This document shows positions 41,736 to 53,200 of a stretch of DNA of 64,000 nucleotides, in pieces. The DNA comes from JAAXIE01 sp965263155. GTDB lineage: Bacteria; Chloroflexota; Dehalococcoidia; Lucifugimonadales; JAAXIE01. A model generated the notes under the pieces. The model did no database searches and was not told the DNA's origin. It saw nothing but the letters and a program-made list of their open reading frames with translations. Positions within the stretch are counted from its first letter, which is position 1. Every line of letters starts with the position of its first letter. Location of the stretch: NCBI GenBank assembly GCA_965263155.1, contig OZ253586.1, positions 2,480,001-2,544,000 on the forward strand, given 5' to 3'. Made by a program: the position numbers and the translations under genes.

Positions 41736-42902
41736 TTAGCTGACGTTTATGGTGATACCCACCTTTTGGGCCGCGACCACGATGGTATCGGTCTGGTTCT
41801 CCAGCGCAACGATTGTGTCGAGGACGGCCCGGCGTCCAGGGTCGCCATCCGCGCGCCCCTGCTTTAGCAGGTCGTCAAAGGGGGTGGGGATAGACTTGGC
41901 TAGTGACACTGAGCGGTTGATCTCGGCCTCCAACAAAGCCGCCAACTCCTCGTCCTCGGAAGCAATCAGGTCTCGTATGCCGGGGCCGGAAACATCGCCG
42001 TAGTCGCCCGAATAAACCCTCTTCACTCCTAGTGCGTTGGCAATGATATCAGCGTTGGTGTTGTCGGAAAAGCAGGAGTGCTCGTCTTCTTGCGACCGTT
42101 CCTCGTAGGCGACGGTCATACGCTCACCAGCCAACTCACCTCGGCTCATCTCGCCGATGCCGGTAATTATGTCGGTGATGGCGTCATCCGAATCCTTGCC
42201 TACGAATTGGGAGCGGTAGTTGCTCTGGCCGGGGGCCCAAGCTTCCACCATATCTCGCAGGTGCCCGATCAGGACGTCGGACGCGACGGCGAGGTAGGCG
42301 CTGCGACGGTCGGCGTTGGAGTTAGCGGTGTAGTCTTCTACAGGACGGTAACCTGGCCCGTCGGGGTTGAGGTCCTGCCCCCAGAGCAGGAATTCGATAG
42401 CATGCCATCCAGTGGAGACATTCTCCTCTGCGCCTTCTTCATTGATGGAGACCAGCAGACCGGCATCAATGGTCGGGAACTGATCGGGATTGTTGATGAC
42501 CCCAGCACTGGCGTTGCCTTCCACGTAATCGATGTAGGACTCGTCCAAGGGCCAAGCGTTGACAAGCCCTTCGGGACCGTCTTCCTCATTGTCGATAGGG
42601 CCGTTGTAGAAGCGGTATATCTCGGTGACTCCATAGTCGTCTCTAGCGTAGAGCCAAGCCCGCTTGGCGGCGTCGAGCCTCGGCTGCGACGGGGCAGCGA
42701 GGAAATTGTCTATCGCAGCGTCCAGAGTTGTGGCAGAGTTCAGGCTCCTGACGTAGGAGGCGTGGGCTCCGGCCGCGTAATTCTCGACGACTGACGCCTT
42801 GAGTTCGTCGCTTGCACCACCCCCGTCGCCTGAGCAAGCCGCCAAGGCTAGACCCGATATAAGGACCGACAGGACCAGCAGACCAAGTGTTCTCTTCCTC
42901 AT
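41736..42902 (-). CDS. imelysin-family lipoprotein (first gene of the operon)
   Basis: A 388-residue lipoprotein (lipobox LALAAC, Cys23) with a full imelysin GxHxxE motif in GWHAIEFLLWG. Its helical bundle features are AKRAWLYARDDYGVTEIYRF, WPLDESYIDYVEG and GIGEMSRGELAGERM. Close relatives are iron-regulated periplasmic proteins (IrpA/EfeO-M75 group) thought to bind Fe or haem. ATG 42902 gives a clean lipoprotein signal and has AGGAG 13 bases upstream. The alternative ATG 42935 would add 11 residues and coincide with a leaderless start. Confidence 0.88.
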   Translation of the reverse strand: MRKRTLGLLVLSVLISGLALAACSGDGGGASDELKASVVENYAAGAHASYVRSLNSATTLDAAIDNFLAAPSQPRLDAAKRAWLYARDDYGVTEIYRFYNGPIDNEEDGPEGLVNAWPLDESYIDYVEGNASAGVINNPDQFPTIDAGLLVSINEEGAEENVSTGWHAIEFLLWGQDLNPDGPGYRPVEDYTANSNADRRSAYLAVASDVLIGHLRDMVEAWAPGQSNYRSQFVGKDSDDAITDIITGIGEMSRGELAGERMTVAYEERSQEDEHSCFSDNTNADIIANALGVKRVYSGDYGDVSGPGIRDLIASEDEELAALLEAEINRSVSLAKSIPTPFDDLLKQGRADGDPGRRAVLDTIVALENQTDTIVVAAQKVGITINVS

Positions 42903-42941
42903 ATGCTTTCCAGTGCTCCTTATCGAAATCTGCATGTCTAC

Positions 42942-42947
42942 AGTATA
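42942..42947 (-). promoter_or_regulatory. -10 box directly before the imelysin operon
   Basis: On the minus strand TATACT lies 6 bases before ATG 42935. Transcription would start at that ATG, giving a leaderless message, or a 33-base leader for ATG 42902. The matching -35 position is poor. Confidence 0.45.
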
Positions 42948-42993
42948 CTCACCATGACAGTTAGTGTACTCATAGTATTCACAGATGGTGAGT
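42947..42993. repeat. 9-bp inverted repeat between the two promoters
   Basis: ACTCACCAT (42947-42955) and ATGGTGAGT (42985-42993) are perfect inverse copies 29 bases apart. They flank the start of the imelysin operon and are an operator candidate. Confidence 0.4.
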
Positions 42994-42995
42994 CG

Positions 42996-43024
42996 ATGCT
43001 ATATTCCTCGCAAATGATTGTCAA
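42996..43024 (-). promoter_or_regulatory. alternative promoter with AT-rich iron-box-like sequence
   Basis: On the minus strand TTGACA (43024-43019) is 17 bases from TAGCAT (43001-42996). The -35 overlaps ATTGACAATCATTTG, which faintly resembles half of a Fur-type iron box. Only experiment can show whether iron controls it. Confidence 0.35.
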
Positions 43025-43151
43025 TAGCGCTTAGTATAACTACGCCCCAGCAGTAGGCAACTCCCATTGGAGGTGCCCGGAAAGCCGTTCTCCGCCCGTA
43101 TGACAGGACGCGACGCGCAGGTGATAACATTGCTTAGGGTTGGTCCGTACC

Positions 43152-43187
43152 CCGACTCCGGGAGTCGGCTATACCCAGATTCTGGGT
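43152..43187. repeat. two back-to-back dyads upstream of the prodomain lipoprotein gene
   Basis: CCGACTCC-G-GGAGTCGG (43152-43168) is followed 4 bases later by ACCCAGA-T-TCTGGGT (43173-43187). Both are perfect with 1-base centres, which suits protein-binding dyads better than RNA hairpins. Confidence 0.5.
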
Positions 43188-43231
43188 CAGATCACGTCCA
43201 ACCTGGAAGGATGCAAAGTAGAGGTAGGAAC

Positions 43232-44149
43232 ATGAGAAGGCACTTAACGCGGATAGCCATCAGTGCGAGCCTGGTCCTACTGCTGGCCCTCAGCTTGATC
43301 CTCACTGGCTGTGGCGGTTCCCGCGATGAGGTTGAGACCACAGATGTGACGTCCAGTACACCCACGAAGGTTTCCCCAGCCCAAACACCTACCTCCGAAA
43401 GTCTGGTGAACGAGGCCCCTACTGCGCCCATACCCGCATTTCCTCCATCCGAATCCTCTCCAGAGGCCTCATATAGCCCGCAAGCGGCTTTCCCAGACGC
43501 GACACCCAGCCAAGCTGTCACCGTTCCCAGCGCCAAGGCTTCTGGGACGAGCGAAGAGCCAGTGTTGACGGAAAAGGCCCCCTTGGCTCAAATCGCAATT
43601 GTGCCCGCCTTCAACCCCCAAGACGAGCCTCCCGGTCAGGGCTTGGCGGCCCGTGACTCCGAGCCGAAGGGCATCCCCGACTCCAGGCAGCCCGTGCAGG
43701 GTACGCCCTACACTTGGCAGGACGGAGACAGGACCTTGAGTGTGCACCTGCAGGAGGACTTGGTCGTCGAAGGGGACGGCAGCAACTCAGCTGCAAACAT
43801 TGTGCGAGCCCAGCCGGGAGGCAGTAGCATCGTGGCTAAGGGGGACGGCTACGTCCCCAGCAACGATGACCTTCCGGTCTTTCGCTCCCCGTCGGGTTCG
43901 TTGATGACCTTGCCAGGTGGAGTCCTACTGGCCCTGAACGAACAATGGACTCAAGCGCAGACCAACTCATTCTTTGCCGACAACGGCATAAAGATGGACC
44001 GAGTTTCGGAGTTGGGCTACATCACCAACGGTTTCTTCATTACAACAGACCCAGGGTTTCCCTCGCTGAATCTGGCCAACGAGCTGGCGGCCTTTGATGG
44101 GGTGGAGGTTTCCAGCCCCAACTGGTGGAGTGAGGCAGTGACGCGGTGA
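43232..44149 (+). CDS. lipoprotein with a free-standing subtilase prodomain-like C-terminus
   Basis: A 305-residue lipoprotein (lipobox ILTGC, Cys27). Residues about 30-155 are a low-complexity stalk rich in Pro, Ser, Thr and Glu. The C-terminal region (about 155-305) contains YTWQDGDRTLSVHLQEDLVV, PVFRSPSGSLMTLPGGVLLA, and VSELGYITNGFFI followed by SLNLANELAAFDGVEVSSPN. This is the sequence style that precedes catalytic domains in many S8 proteases (prodomain ending in a strand around GVE..SPN). Here it is a separate gene 60 bases before a giant S8 protein that itself lacks it. I infer a chaperone or inhibitor acting in trans. ATG 43232 has GAGG/AGGAA upstream; the longer open frame is rejected. 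Confidence 0.7.
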   Translation: MRRHLTRIAISASLVLLLALSLILTGCGGSRDEVETTDVTSSTPTKVSPAQTPTSESLVNEAPTAPIPAFPPSESSPEASYSPQAAFPDATPSQAVTVPSAKASGTSEEPVLTEKAPLAQIAIVPAFNPQDEPPGQGLAARDSEPKGIPDSRQPVQGTPYTWQDGDRTLSVHLQEDLVVEGDGSNSAANIVRAQPGGSSIVAKGDGYVPSNDDLPVFRSPSGSLMTLPGGVLLALNEQWTQAQTNSFFADNGIKMDRVSELGYITNGFFITTDPGFPSLNLANELAAFDGVEVSSPNWWSEAVTR

Positions 44150-44209
44150 CGCGACGATGCCGGTCCATCCCATCTCACCGGAACTAAGCTTGCTTGACCG
44201 ATTGACCCG

Positions 44210-47200
44210 ATGACCGGGGTACTGCGCTTGCCAAGAAAGCTTTTGTCCGCAGGCATCGTTTGGGCTCTACTCTTGCTGTTGCTGGCCTCAGGTGACGCTC
44301 GGGCCCAGAGCGTGCTCGCAGCGCCCACCATCGATTCGGTCACTGCGGGCGACAGCCTGCTTACCGTTGCTTGGACGGCCCCTACGGGCGAGTCGGGCAT
44401 CATCGCCTACGACTTGCGTTACATCCAGACCTCCGCTGCGGACAAAGCCGACGACAAGTGGAGCATATCGCAGGACGTTTGGGCCACGGGTGCCGGGGAT
44501 CTACAGTACCGCATCCTCCCATTGGAAAACGTTGGCTACGATGTGCAGGTGCGAGCCATAAGGGGAAGCACCGACGGCATGTGGTCGCCTACCTTCATTG
44601 GCACGCCTACTGATCATGGAGACAGCCGTGGAGGAGCCACAGAGCTGGCCCTGAACGCGTCAGTCGTTGGCTACATCGACTCAACCAGCGATGACGACTA
44701 CTTCAGCATCACGCTGTCGGAGGAGTCCGGCGTCTTCATCTATACCACCAGCTACATCACCGGGTTTCTTGCGACGACCGGGGAACTCCAGAACAGCGTC
44801 GGTACGACGATCAAGTCCGACGACAACGACTCCCTGTTCAGGCAGCACGGGCAGCAACTCTTTCTATGGGACACGCTATCCGCTGGGACCTACTTCGTCA
44901 AAGTCGAAGCCTCTGAGACGGGGTATTACACCCTGCACACGCAGACCGTCCCCGATGGGAGCAGTAAGGATGAGGCGGTCGATGTGAGCCTCAACGGCTT
45001 TGCCAACGGGATCTTGGACCCAGCGGCAAGCGATAAGGACTGGTTTAAGGTCGAGATCTCCCAGACCACGGACTTGATGCTCCGGGTGACCCGCGCCAAT
45101 TCAGGAGTAGATACCGAAGGGACGTTATTTGACAGCGACGAAAAGGAGATCGCCGTCCACGATGACAGCTTCCTTGAAGGTGATTTGCGCTGGCAGTTCA
45201 TCATCCGCGAGAAGCTGGACGCCGGGGTGTATTACCTCAAGGTCAGGAGTTCCCCCGGAGGGTCCTATCGCAGTTGTGACGAAGATGCGAAGTGCTCCGA
45301 GGAGATCTCCAAGAGCGCCGCGACTGACCCCGGACCCTACATGATGCACGCCGAGGCCGTGACGGCTCCCGGCAGTTCCACCGGCTCGGCCCGTGCCCTC
45401 ACTTTAGGCCAGAACGAGGTGGCGGGCGGAAGAATAGACCGGGCCAACGATACGGACTATTTCAAGATAACCGTGAGTGAGACTACCCATGTCCGTGTGC
45501 GGGTCGCAAGTGCGACTCTCGAGACCGACGTGGCGCTGCTAGACACCAGTCGCCGCGAGGTTGGCACGCTCCAGTCAGAAAGCGATTACGTTCCTGGGAG
45601 ACTCGGAGGCCTTCTCTACGGCACCCTCAAGACGGGTACCAGCTACATCAATGTGACTGCCGAAGACCGCAAGGAGACGGGGGCGTATGCCATAGTGGTG
45701 TACGAAGACACGCTGTATGCGGGATTCTTGGACCGCTGCAGCGCCATCTCAGCCAACTACAGCGACCCCCTTTATGGGTGTCAATGGCACCTGAACAACA
45801 CGGGCCAGAACAGCGGGGCTGGCGCGGGCACCGAGGGCGAGGATATCAATGTGGAGGAAGTGTGGGACGCTGGCAACCTTGGCGAGGGCATCAATGTCGC
45901 AATAGTCGACAACGGCTTGTACTACGAGCACGAGGACCTGACTGCCAATGTCAATCGCTCACGCAACTATGACTACACTGGGGAGGGCGACGTATTCGAG
46001 CGCTACCTCACCCATGGTACCCGTATAGCCGGCATCATTGCTGCCCGTGACAACAGTATCGGCGTCCGTGGAGTGGCGCCGCGGGCCACGGTGTACGCCT
46101 ACAACTGGATTCGCAATCCGACTTTCGCCAACCTCGGCGATGCGATGACCCGCAATATGTCCGACACTGGTGTGTCCAACAACAGCTGGGGTCCCCTAGC
46201 GTCTCCCAGACCGGCCCGTGTCCCCAGCCTCTGGGAGCTAGCGGTGGATGCTGGCGTCTCCAAGGGCTTTGGTGGCAAGGGGGTCTTCTACGTCTTCTCG
46301 GCGGGCAACGGGGGGCGAAGCAGTACGGGGGACTACTCGAACCTCAACGAGTACGCCAACTACTACGCCGTGACCGCGGCCTGCGCAACCGACAACTTGG
46401 GAGAGAGGGCCGCCTTTTCTGAGGAAGGTCCCAATCTTTGGGTCTGTGCTCCATCAGAGGGCGACGGGCGTCAAGGCATAACCACCACCCAGAACTACAA
46501 CCGCTATGACGGGTCTACCGGGGGCACCTCATCGGCCGCTGCCATCGTGTCGGGTGTGGCTGCCTTGGTGCGCAAGGCTAATCCCAACCTTACTTGGCGG
46601 GACGTGAAGCTGGTCCTGGCAGGTTCCGCCCGCAAAAACGACTCCACTAATTCCGGCTGGGAGACGGGTGCCACTAAGTACGACTCTACCACCGACACTG
46701 ACACCTATAACTACAACCACGAATACGGCTTTGGTGTAGTCTACGCCAAGGCGGCGGTGGACTTGGCCGAAGGCTGGACCTTGCTGCCTCCCATGAGGGA
46801 GGTCACCGGAGGTACCGTCGACGACCTTGACCTGAGCATTCCCAACACCAACTCGGCCGTCCCTAGCGCTGTGACCGTCGGGGCTGGAGTCGACTTCATT
46901 GAGTTCGTGGAGGTCAACGGTGTTTTCGACCACCTGTCCTTCCGAGACCTGAGGGTGGAGTTGGTGTCACCTTCCAACAAGACATCCGTGCTGAGTGTAC
47001 CCTTCACCTCTGACGAGAATTATCCCTTGACCACCAGTTTCCGTTTCGGCTCCGCACGTCATTTGGGAGAGAGCGCGACAGGCACTTGGACTCTACGCCT
47101 TACCGATACAGAATCTGGCAGTGAAGGCTCCCTCCTCTCCTGGAGCCTTACCGTTTATGGCCATTCAGACCCCTTGGCAGCCCCGACCGCCACCTCGGTC

Positions 47201-50200
47201 ACTCCCGGCAGTAGTTCCCTCACTGTCGCTTGGGACGTCCCAGACGGAGCAACGGGCATCACCGCCTATGACGTGCGCCACATCGCCAGCGATGCCACAG
47301 ACAAGGCCGATGACCAGTGGACCGTGATCTATGACGCATGGGCATCCGGGTCCACCAGCCTGCAGTACACCATCACCAGCCTCACTGATGGGACTGGCTA
47401 CGACGTACAGGTGCGGGCGGTGAAGGCGGGCGTGGATGGTGATTGGTCGGATACGGTCGTGGGTACATCGGGAACCTCGGCGGCCACGGTACCGACCATC
47501 GGCTCTGTGCGCCCCGACGACAAGGCCATCCTCGTGTCCTGGTCTGCTCCCACCAGTACCACGTACACCGTCACGGCCTACGATGTACGCTATATCCGCA
47601 ACGATGCCACCAGCAGGACGGATAGCGATTGGAAGGTGGAGGACGACGCGTGGACCACCGAAGACGGTGACCTGTGGTACGCCATCACTGAATTGGACAA
47701 CGGGGTGATGTATGACGTGCAGGTGCGGGCCGTCACAACCAGTGACGGAGATTGGTCACCGCCTTTTAGCACGAGCCCCTCTGACTATGGCGGAAGCTTG
47801 GACACGGCAACAACTCTTGTGCTGGAAACTACTTCTTCAGGGCGGATTGCCCCACTTGGCCACAACCGTTACTGGGGTGAGCTGGAAGATGGAGGCGACA
47901 CCGACTATTTCAAGTTCGAGCTCACTTCCACACAGGTTGGAACCGGTGCCGGGTTCTGGCTGTACACCACAGGCGACTTGGACACTGTGGGCAACCTGCT
48001 CGATAGCAACGGTCTGCTTATCGAGGCCAATGACGATGGCAGGGTGTTGCCGAACCCAAGGGACTTCTTCATGTGGCGCACCATGACAGCAGGTACGTAC
48101 TACCTCAAGGTCAGCGGCTACGAAGGCGCCCAAGGGCCCTACACTCTCAGGCTGCGAACATTCACCGACACTAGTAGTCGGAGCAATGCGGTCGAACTAC
48201 CCTTGGACGGCTCAGCAAGAGGCATGCTGGACCCTGAGGGTGACGAGGACTACTTCAAGCTAGTAGTGCCCTCGGACGACACCGAGGTGGTTCTTCGTAG
48301 CAGCGGCTTTTTCGATTCGGTAGGCGAGTTGCAGAACAACTCCGGCCGCTCCTTGGAGGTGAACGACGATGGTTACCTTACAGGTGGTCTGGTTCGCCAG
48401 TTTCTAATACGCACGGAACTCGACACCGGCACCTACTACCTCAAAGTCAGAGGTTTCGACAGCATCATCGACGAGAACATCGGCCCCTTCAGCGTCTACG
48501 CCACAACGGTGACGAAGCCCGGCAGCGACACCGCTAATGCCCAGGCCCTGACCCTCGGCCGTCCCGCTGGAGGCAGCATAGACCCAGCGGGAGACGTGCA
48601 CTACTTCAGCATTACCCTCTCGGATCAAACCTATGTGTACATACGGGCGGTAAGCGAAGACCTTGACGTGGACGGCGCACTGCTGGACAGCAGCAACAAC
48701 GCCGTCACCCCGGCCTCGGACCAAGACGGCAGTGGTAACGTAGGCTTCACCATCCGACACCGCCTCGATGCTGGCACCTACTACATCAAGGTCACTGCCG
48801 ATAGTGGCGCCGACACCGGGAGTTACACCATCATGGTTATCGAAGAGACCGTCTTCAGTAGGCTGGTCGACGAATGCACCGAGATCGACAGAAATGCCGG
48901 CATCAATGACCCTCTATACGGCTGCCAGTGGCACCTCAACAACGATGGGCAGTTCCGCGGCGGGGCTAGGCAGGACATTAACGTAGAGGACGCGTGGTCC
49001 AGCAGCTACAACGGGACAGGAATCAACGTAGCTGTGGTGGACGATGGGATGCACTACGCCCACGAGGACCTGATGCCCAACGCAAACACAGCTCTGAACC
49101 ACGACTACACTGGCAACAGTGAGATATACGATCCCCTCGAAACCCACGGCACGGCCGTGGCCGGCATCATTGCGGCCCGGGACAACGACAAAGGAATGCG
49201 TGGGGTAGCCCCTAGGGCCACCATCTACGGCTACAACCTTCTCATTAGCAACGAGGACAAGGACGAAGGTGACGCCATGTCGCGGAACGCGAGTGTAACC
49301 GCGATCTCCAACAACAGTTGGGGCCCTGGGGACTCCGGAGCGCCAGAAGCCACGAACACTTTCTGGACTGCAGGGGTCCAAACAGGGATCACCGATGGCT
49401 TCGGGGGGAAAGGCACTTTCTATGTCTGGGCAGCTGGCAACGGAGGCCGCTGGGGCGACTATTCCGGCCTAGACGAATACGCCAACTACTACGCCGTGAC
49501 AGCGGCTTGCGCCGTCAACCACCTCGATGTCCGGAGCAGCTACTCCGAGCCGGGCTCCAACCTGTGGGTTTGCGCCCCCTCAAATAACGGGGGTCTATCT
49601 AGTCTGCCCGGCATTGCCACTACGGACAACGGGAACCGTTACAGGGATGACTTCGGCGGCACCAGCGCCGCTGCTCCCATCGTTTCAGGCGTAGCTGCCT
49701 TGGTGCGTGACGCCAACGAAAACCTGACATGGCGTGATGTGAAGCTGATCCTAGCTGCGTCCGCCCGCAAGAACGACCCAACTGATTCTGGATGGGAGGA
49801 AGGCGCCCCGAAGTATGGCTCCACCACGGACCGCTACAACTTCAACCACGAGTACGGCTTTGGCATGGTGGACGCCAAAGCAGCAGTAGACTTGTCAAAC
49901 GGCTGGGCCAATGTCCCAACCTTTCGGAATATGAGCGCCGAGTCCGGCAGAATTAACCTCACCATCCCTGACGCCACATCTACCCTGCCGGGCGCTAGGG
50001 TGACCAGCACACTGACGCTCCAGCCATTCGTGGGGTTCGTCGAGTACATCGAAGTGAAGGCCCACTTTGCCCACACCTCTTTCCGGGACCTGGACGTGGA
50101 ACTGGTTTCCCCCACGGGCGCAGTCTCCAAGCTGGTCCCCCACTACGAAGCCCCACCCGAAGGCCGACGGATGTGGGATTCCGAATTTCGCTTCGGCTCG

Positions 50201-53200
50201 GCCCGGCACCTCGGCGAGGACGCAGCCGGTGTCTGGGCACTTCGGATTGCCGACCACATCGCGTCGGATCGGGGCACCCTCAAGTCGTGGGAAATCACTG
50301 CCTACGGCCATGGCTACGTGCCCACTAGGCCCGATATCGATGAAGTGACCCCTGGCCAAGGCACGCTGACCGTCACCTGGAAAGAGCCGGACGACGCGGG
50401 AAGCTCCTCGGTTACGCGGTACGACCTCAGGCACATTCGCAGCGATACCACCGACAAGTCGGACGACCAATGGACTGTCGTTGAAGACGTGGGCATCCCC
50501 GGAAGTGCCCTCAGCAACAACATTTCAGACCTCCAAGGTGGCGTGGACTACGATATTCAGTTGCGGGCGGTGAACAGCAGAGGCCCCGGCCCGTGGTCGG
50601 CCAGCTGGAAAACGCAATACGACATTGTGGCCCCCTTAAAGCCTTTCATAACTTCCATCACCCCAGGCGACCGAGCGCTCGCCGTCACTTGGAGCGCGCC
50701 CACCGACACCGGTGGTGAGGATCCTACTTCCTACGACGTACGCCACATCGAGACGAGCGCCACCGACAAGACTGACGACGAGTGGACTGTCGTCGGCAGA
50801 GCTTGGATCAGCGGCGACCTGCGATACACCATCACCGGTCTCACCAACGGCACGGAATACGATGTACAGGTGCGAGCTGTCAACTCAGGAGGCAATGGCA
50901 CCCGGTCTGACACTATGACGGGCACGCCTGAGCAGGCCCACACGCCGGTCACCCTGTCGGTTGAACAGCCGACGGTCTCCGTCAGCGAAGATGGAGGGAG
51001 CGCCACAGTTACCGTGTTCCTCACGACAACTGTGGCCCACGCACCGCGCTCCGACTTCTCCGTAGATATCAGGGTGACAGTAACCGACCGCTACGAGACC
51101 CAGTCTACTGACTATGGGGACCCTTCGGAGTCGACCCTCAGCTTCGAGGCCACCGATTTCGCCCAGACCACCATCAGTGGTCATCAACGGCATCAAGCGT
51201 CCAAAACCTTCACCGTGGACATAGTTGATGACGCAGTGGATGAGGACGACGAGGACTTCACGATCACCTTGTCCTACGCCAATTCGGGGTTGCCCCATCT
51301 GCGTGGTGGAAGTCCCATCGTGCGAGTAACAATCACCGACAACGACCATGTGCCGGTAACCCTCGACTGGCAGAACGTGACACAAACGGTGGGCGAGGGG
51401 GCAGGAACGGTCACCCTCCGTGCCTTGGCCATGACCACCAAGGACAAGCGCCCCGACTCCGGCTTCTCTTTCCAAGCGACGGTCTCCACTTCTGAGATAA
51501 GCGGTGAGCAACCGGACGACTACACCCATGTGTCTCAGACCGTCACCTTCCAGCAGAGCGATTTCCGCCGTGCGACCGTCAACGGCCAACCACTCTATCG
51601 CGCGGAGAAACAGGTGGTGGTGCCCATCACCGACGACACTCTCGACGAACCGGACGAAGACTTCAAGGTCACCCTCTCCTACGTCAACCCCAGCTTGCCC
51701 CATCTGCAGGGAGGACCGGCCACCACCGAGGTGTATATCGAGGACAACGATCACGTGCCGGTGACCATCGAGTGGGAGCAGACTGTACTAACGGTGGCTG
51801 AGGACACGGGATCGGTGACCTTGCAGGCATCCGCTACCACTACAAAGGACAAGGCCCCTGAAAGCGGCTTCTCCTTTTCCGTGAACGCGACCACCACAGC
51901 TCGCAGCGCCGAACAGAATGCCGACTACAGACGTCTCGCCAGTACGGCGACCTTCCGGCAAGCCGATTTCAGCCGTGAAATCGTGAACGGCCAGCCAAGG
52001 TACCGCGCCTCCAAAGAGTTCACGATAACGGTCCTGGAAGACACCGTTGACGAGGAGGGAGAAACCTTCACGGCGACACTGGCCTATTCGAACCCGGGTC
52101 TGCCACACCTCCAAGGATCAAGTTCTGAGTCCACGATCACTATCACTGACAACGACCATGTACCTGTGGTCCTGAGTTGGAATCAGGATGAGGCAATCGT
52201 CCAAGAATCCCCCAACAGCGGTGCCACGCACCAAGCTGCACTGACCGCCGTGGCAACCACGACGAAGGACAAGATGCCCGAAGACGGATTCTCTTTCGAT
52301 GTGTCCCTAAACACATCTAATGGCAGCGCAACTCAGCCAGCGGACTATGAACAGTTGGCCGAAACGTTCACCTTCGCTCAAGCCGATTTCAGACCACGAA
52401 CAGTCAACGGTCAGCGACGCTACCGTGCCGAAAAGGACATCACCGTAGCCATAGCTCACGACAACGATGTTGAGCCCAACGAGACCTTCACCGTAACCCT
52501 AGCCTACTCGCATCCCGGAGAACCCCACCTGCAAGGTGGTAGGGCCACGGCCATTGTCACCATCACCGACGACGATGTACCGGCAGTCAGCCTCAGCTTC
52601 GAGCAGGCCTCCTATACCGTCACCGAGGGCAGCGGAGTCTCCGTCAAGGTCACCCTCAGCACCGACCCAGAACGCATCGTCACCATCCCGATCACCAAGA
52701 CTAACCAAGCCGGGGCATCCAGCACCGACTACTCCGGCGTCCCCCCCAACCTGATCTTCAACAACGGTGGCACGGAGCAGTCCTTCACCTTTACCGCCAC
52801 CCAAGACTCCCAGGACGACGATGGCGAGTCGGTAGAGCTGGCCTTCGGCAGATTGCCCACAGGGGTGTCAGCAGGAACCAAAGGCGAGACTACCGTCACC
52901 ATCATCAACGACCTGTCTTACACGGTGGACCTGCGCACAACAGCATCCAACTCCATATCCGCCTCTCGGGGCCAGCGGATCACATACAACTATACCCTTA
53001 GAAACGCTGGCCCCGCTATGTCGACGGAGCCGGTGCTTACCACGACACTGGACGCGGGCACGAGGTTCGTATCTGTCACACCTGCCGATATGTGCGCCCA
53101 CTCGGGGGGCTCGACTGGGGGCGTAGTCACTTGTTCGTTCGATGCCCTAGCCACAGCTGGAGCGCAGACTGGTGAAATCGTCGCGGAAGTGACCGCACAA

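Noticed and set aside
43067..43231. 55-codon N-terminal extension of the prodomain lipoprotein
   Set aside because: The extension encodes the repeated dyads (YPDSGS twice) and would bury the lipoprotein signal; ATG 43232 has its own upstream AGG-rich site.
51300..52600. Repeated GACAACGACCATGTGCC-type segments, considered as DNA repeats
   Set aside because: They are the codons of TDNDHVPV at the ends of successive Calx-beta domains, explained by protein repeats.
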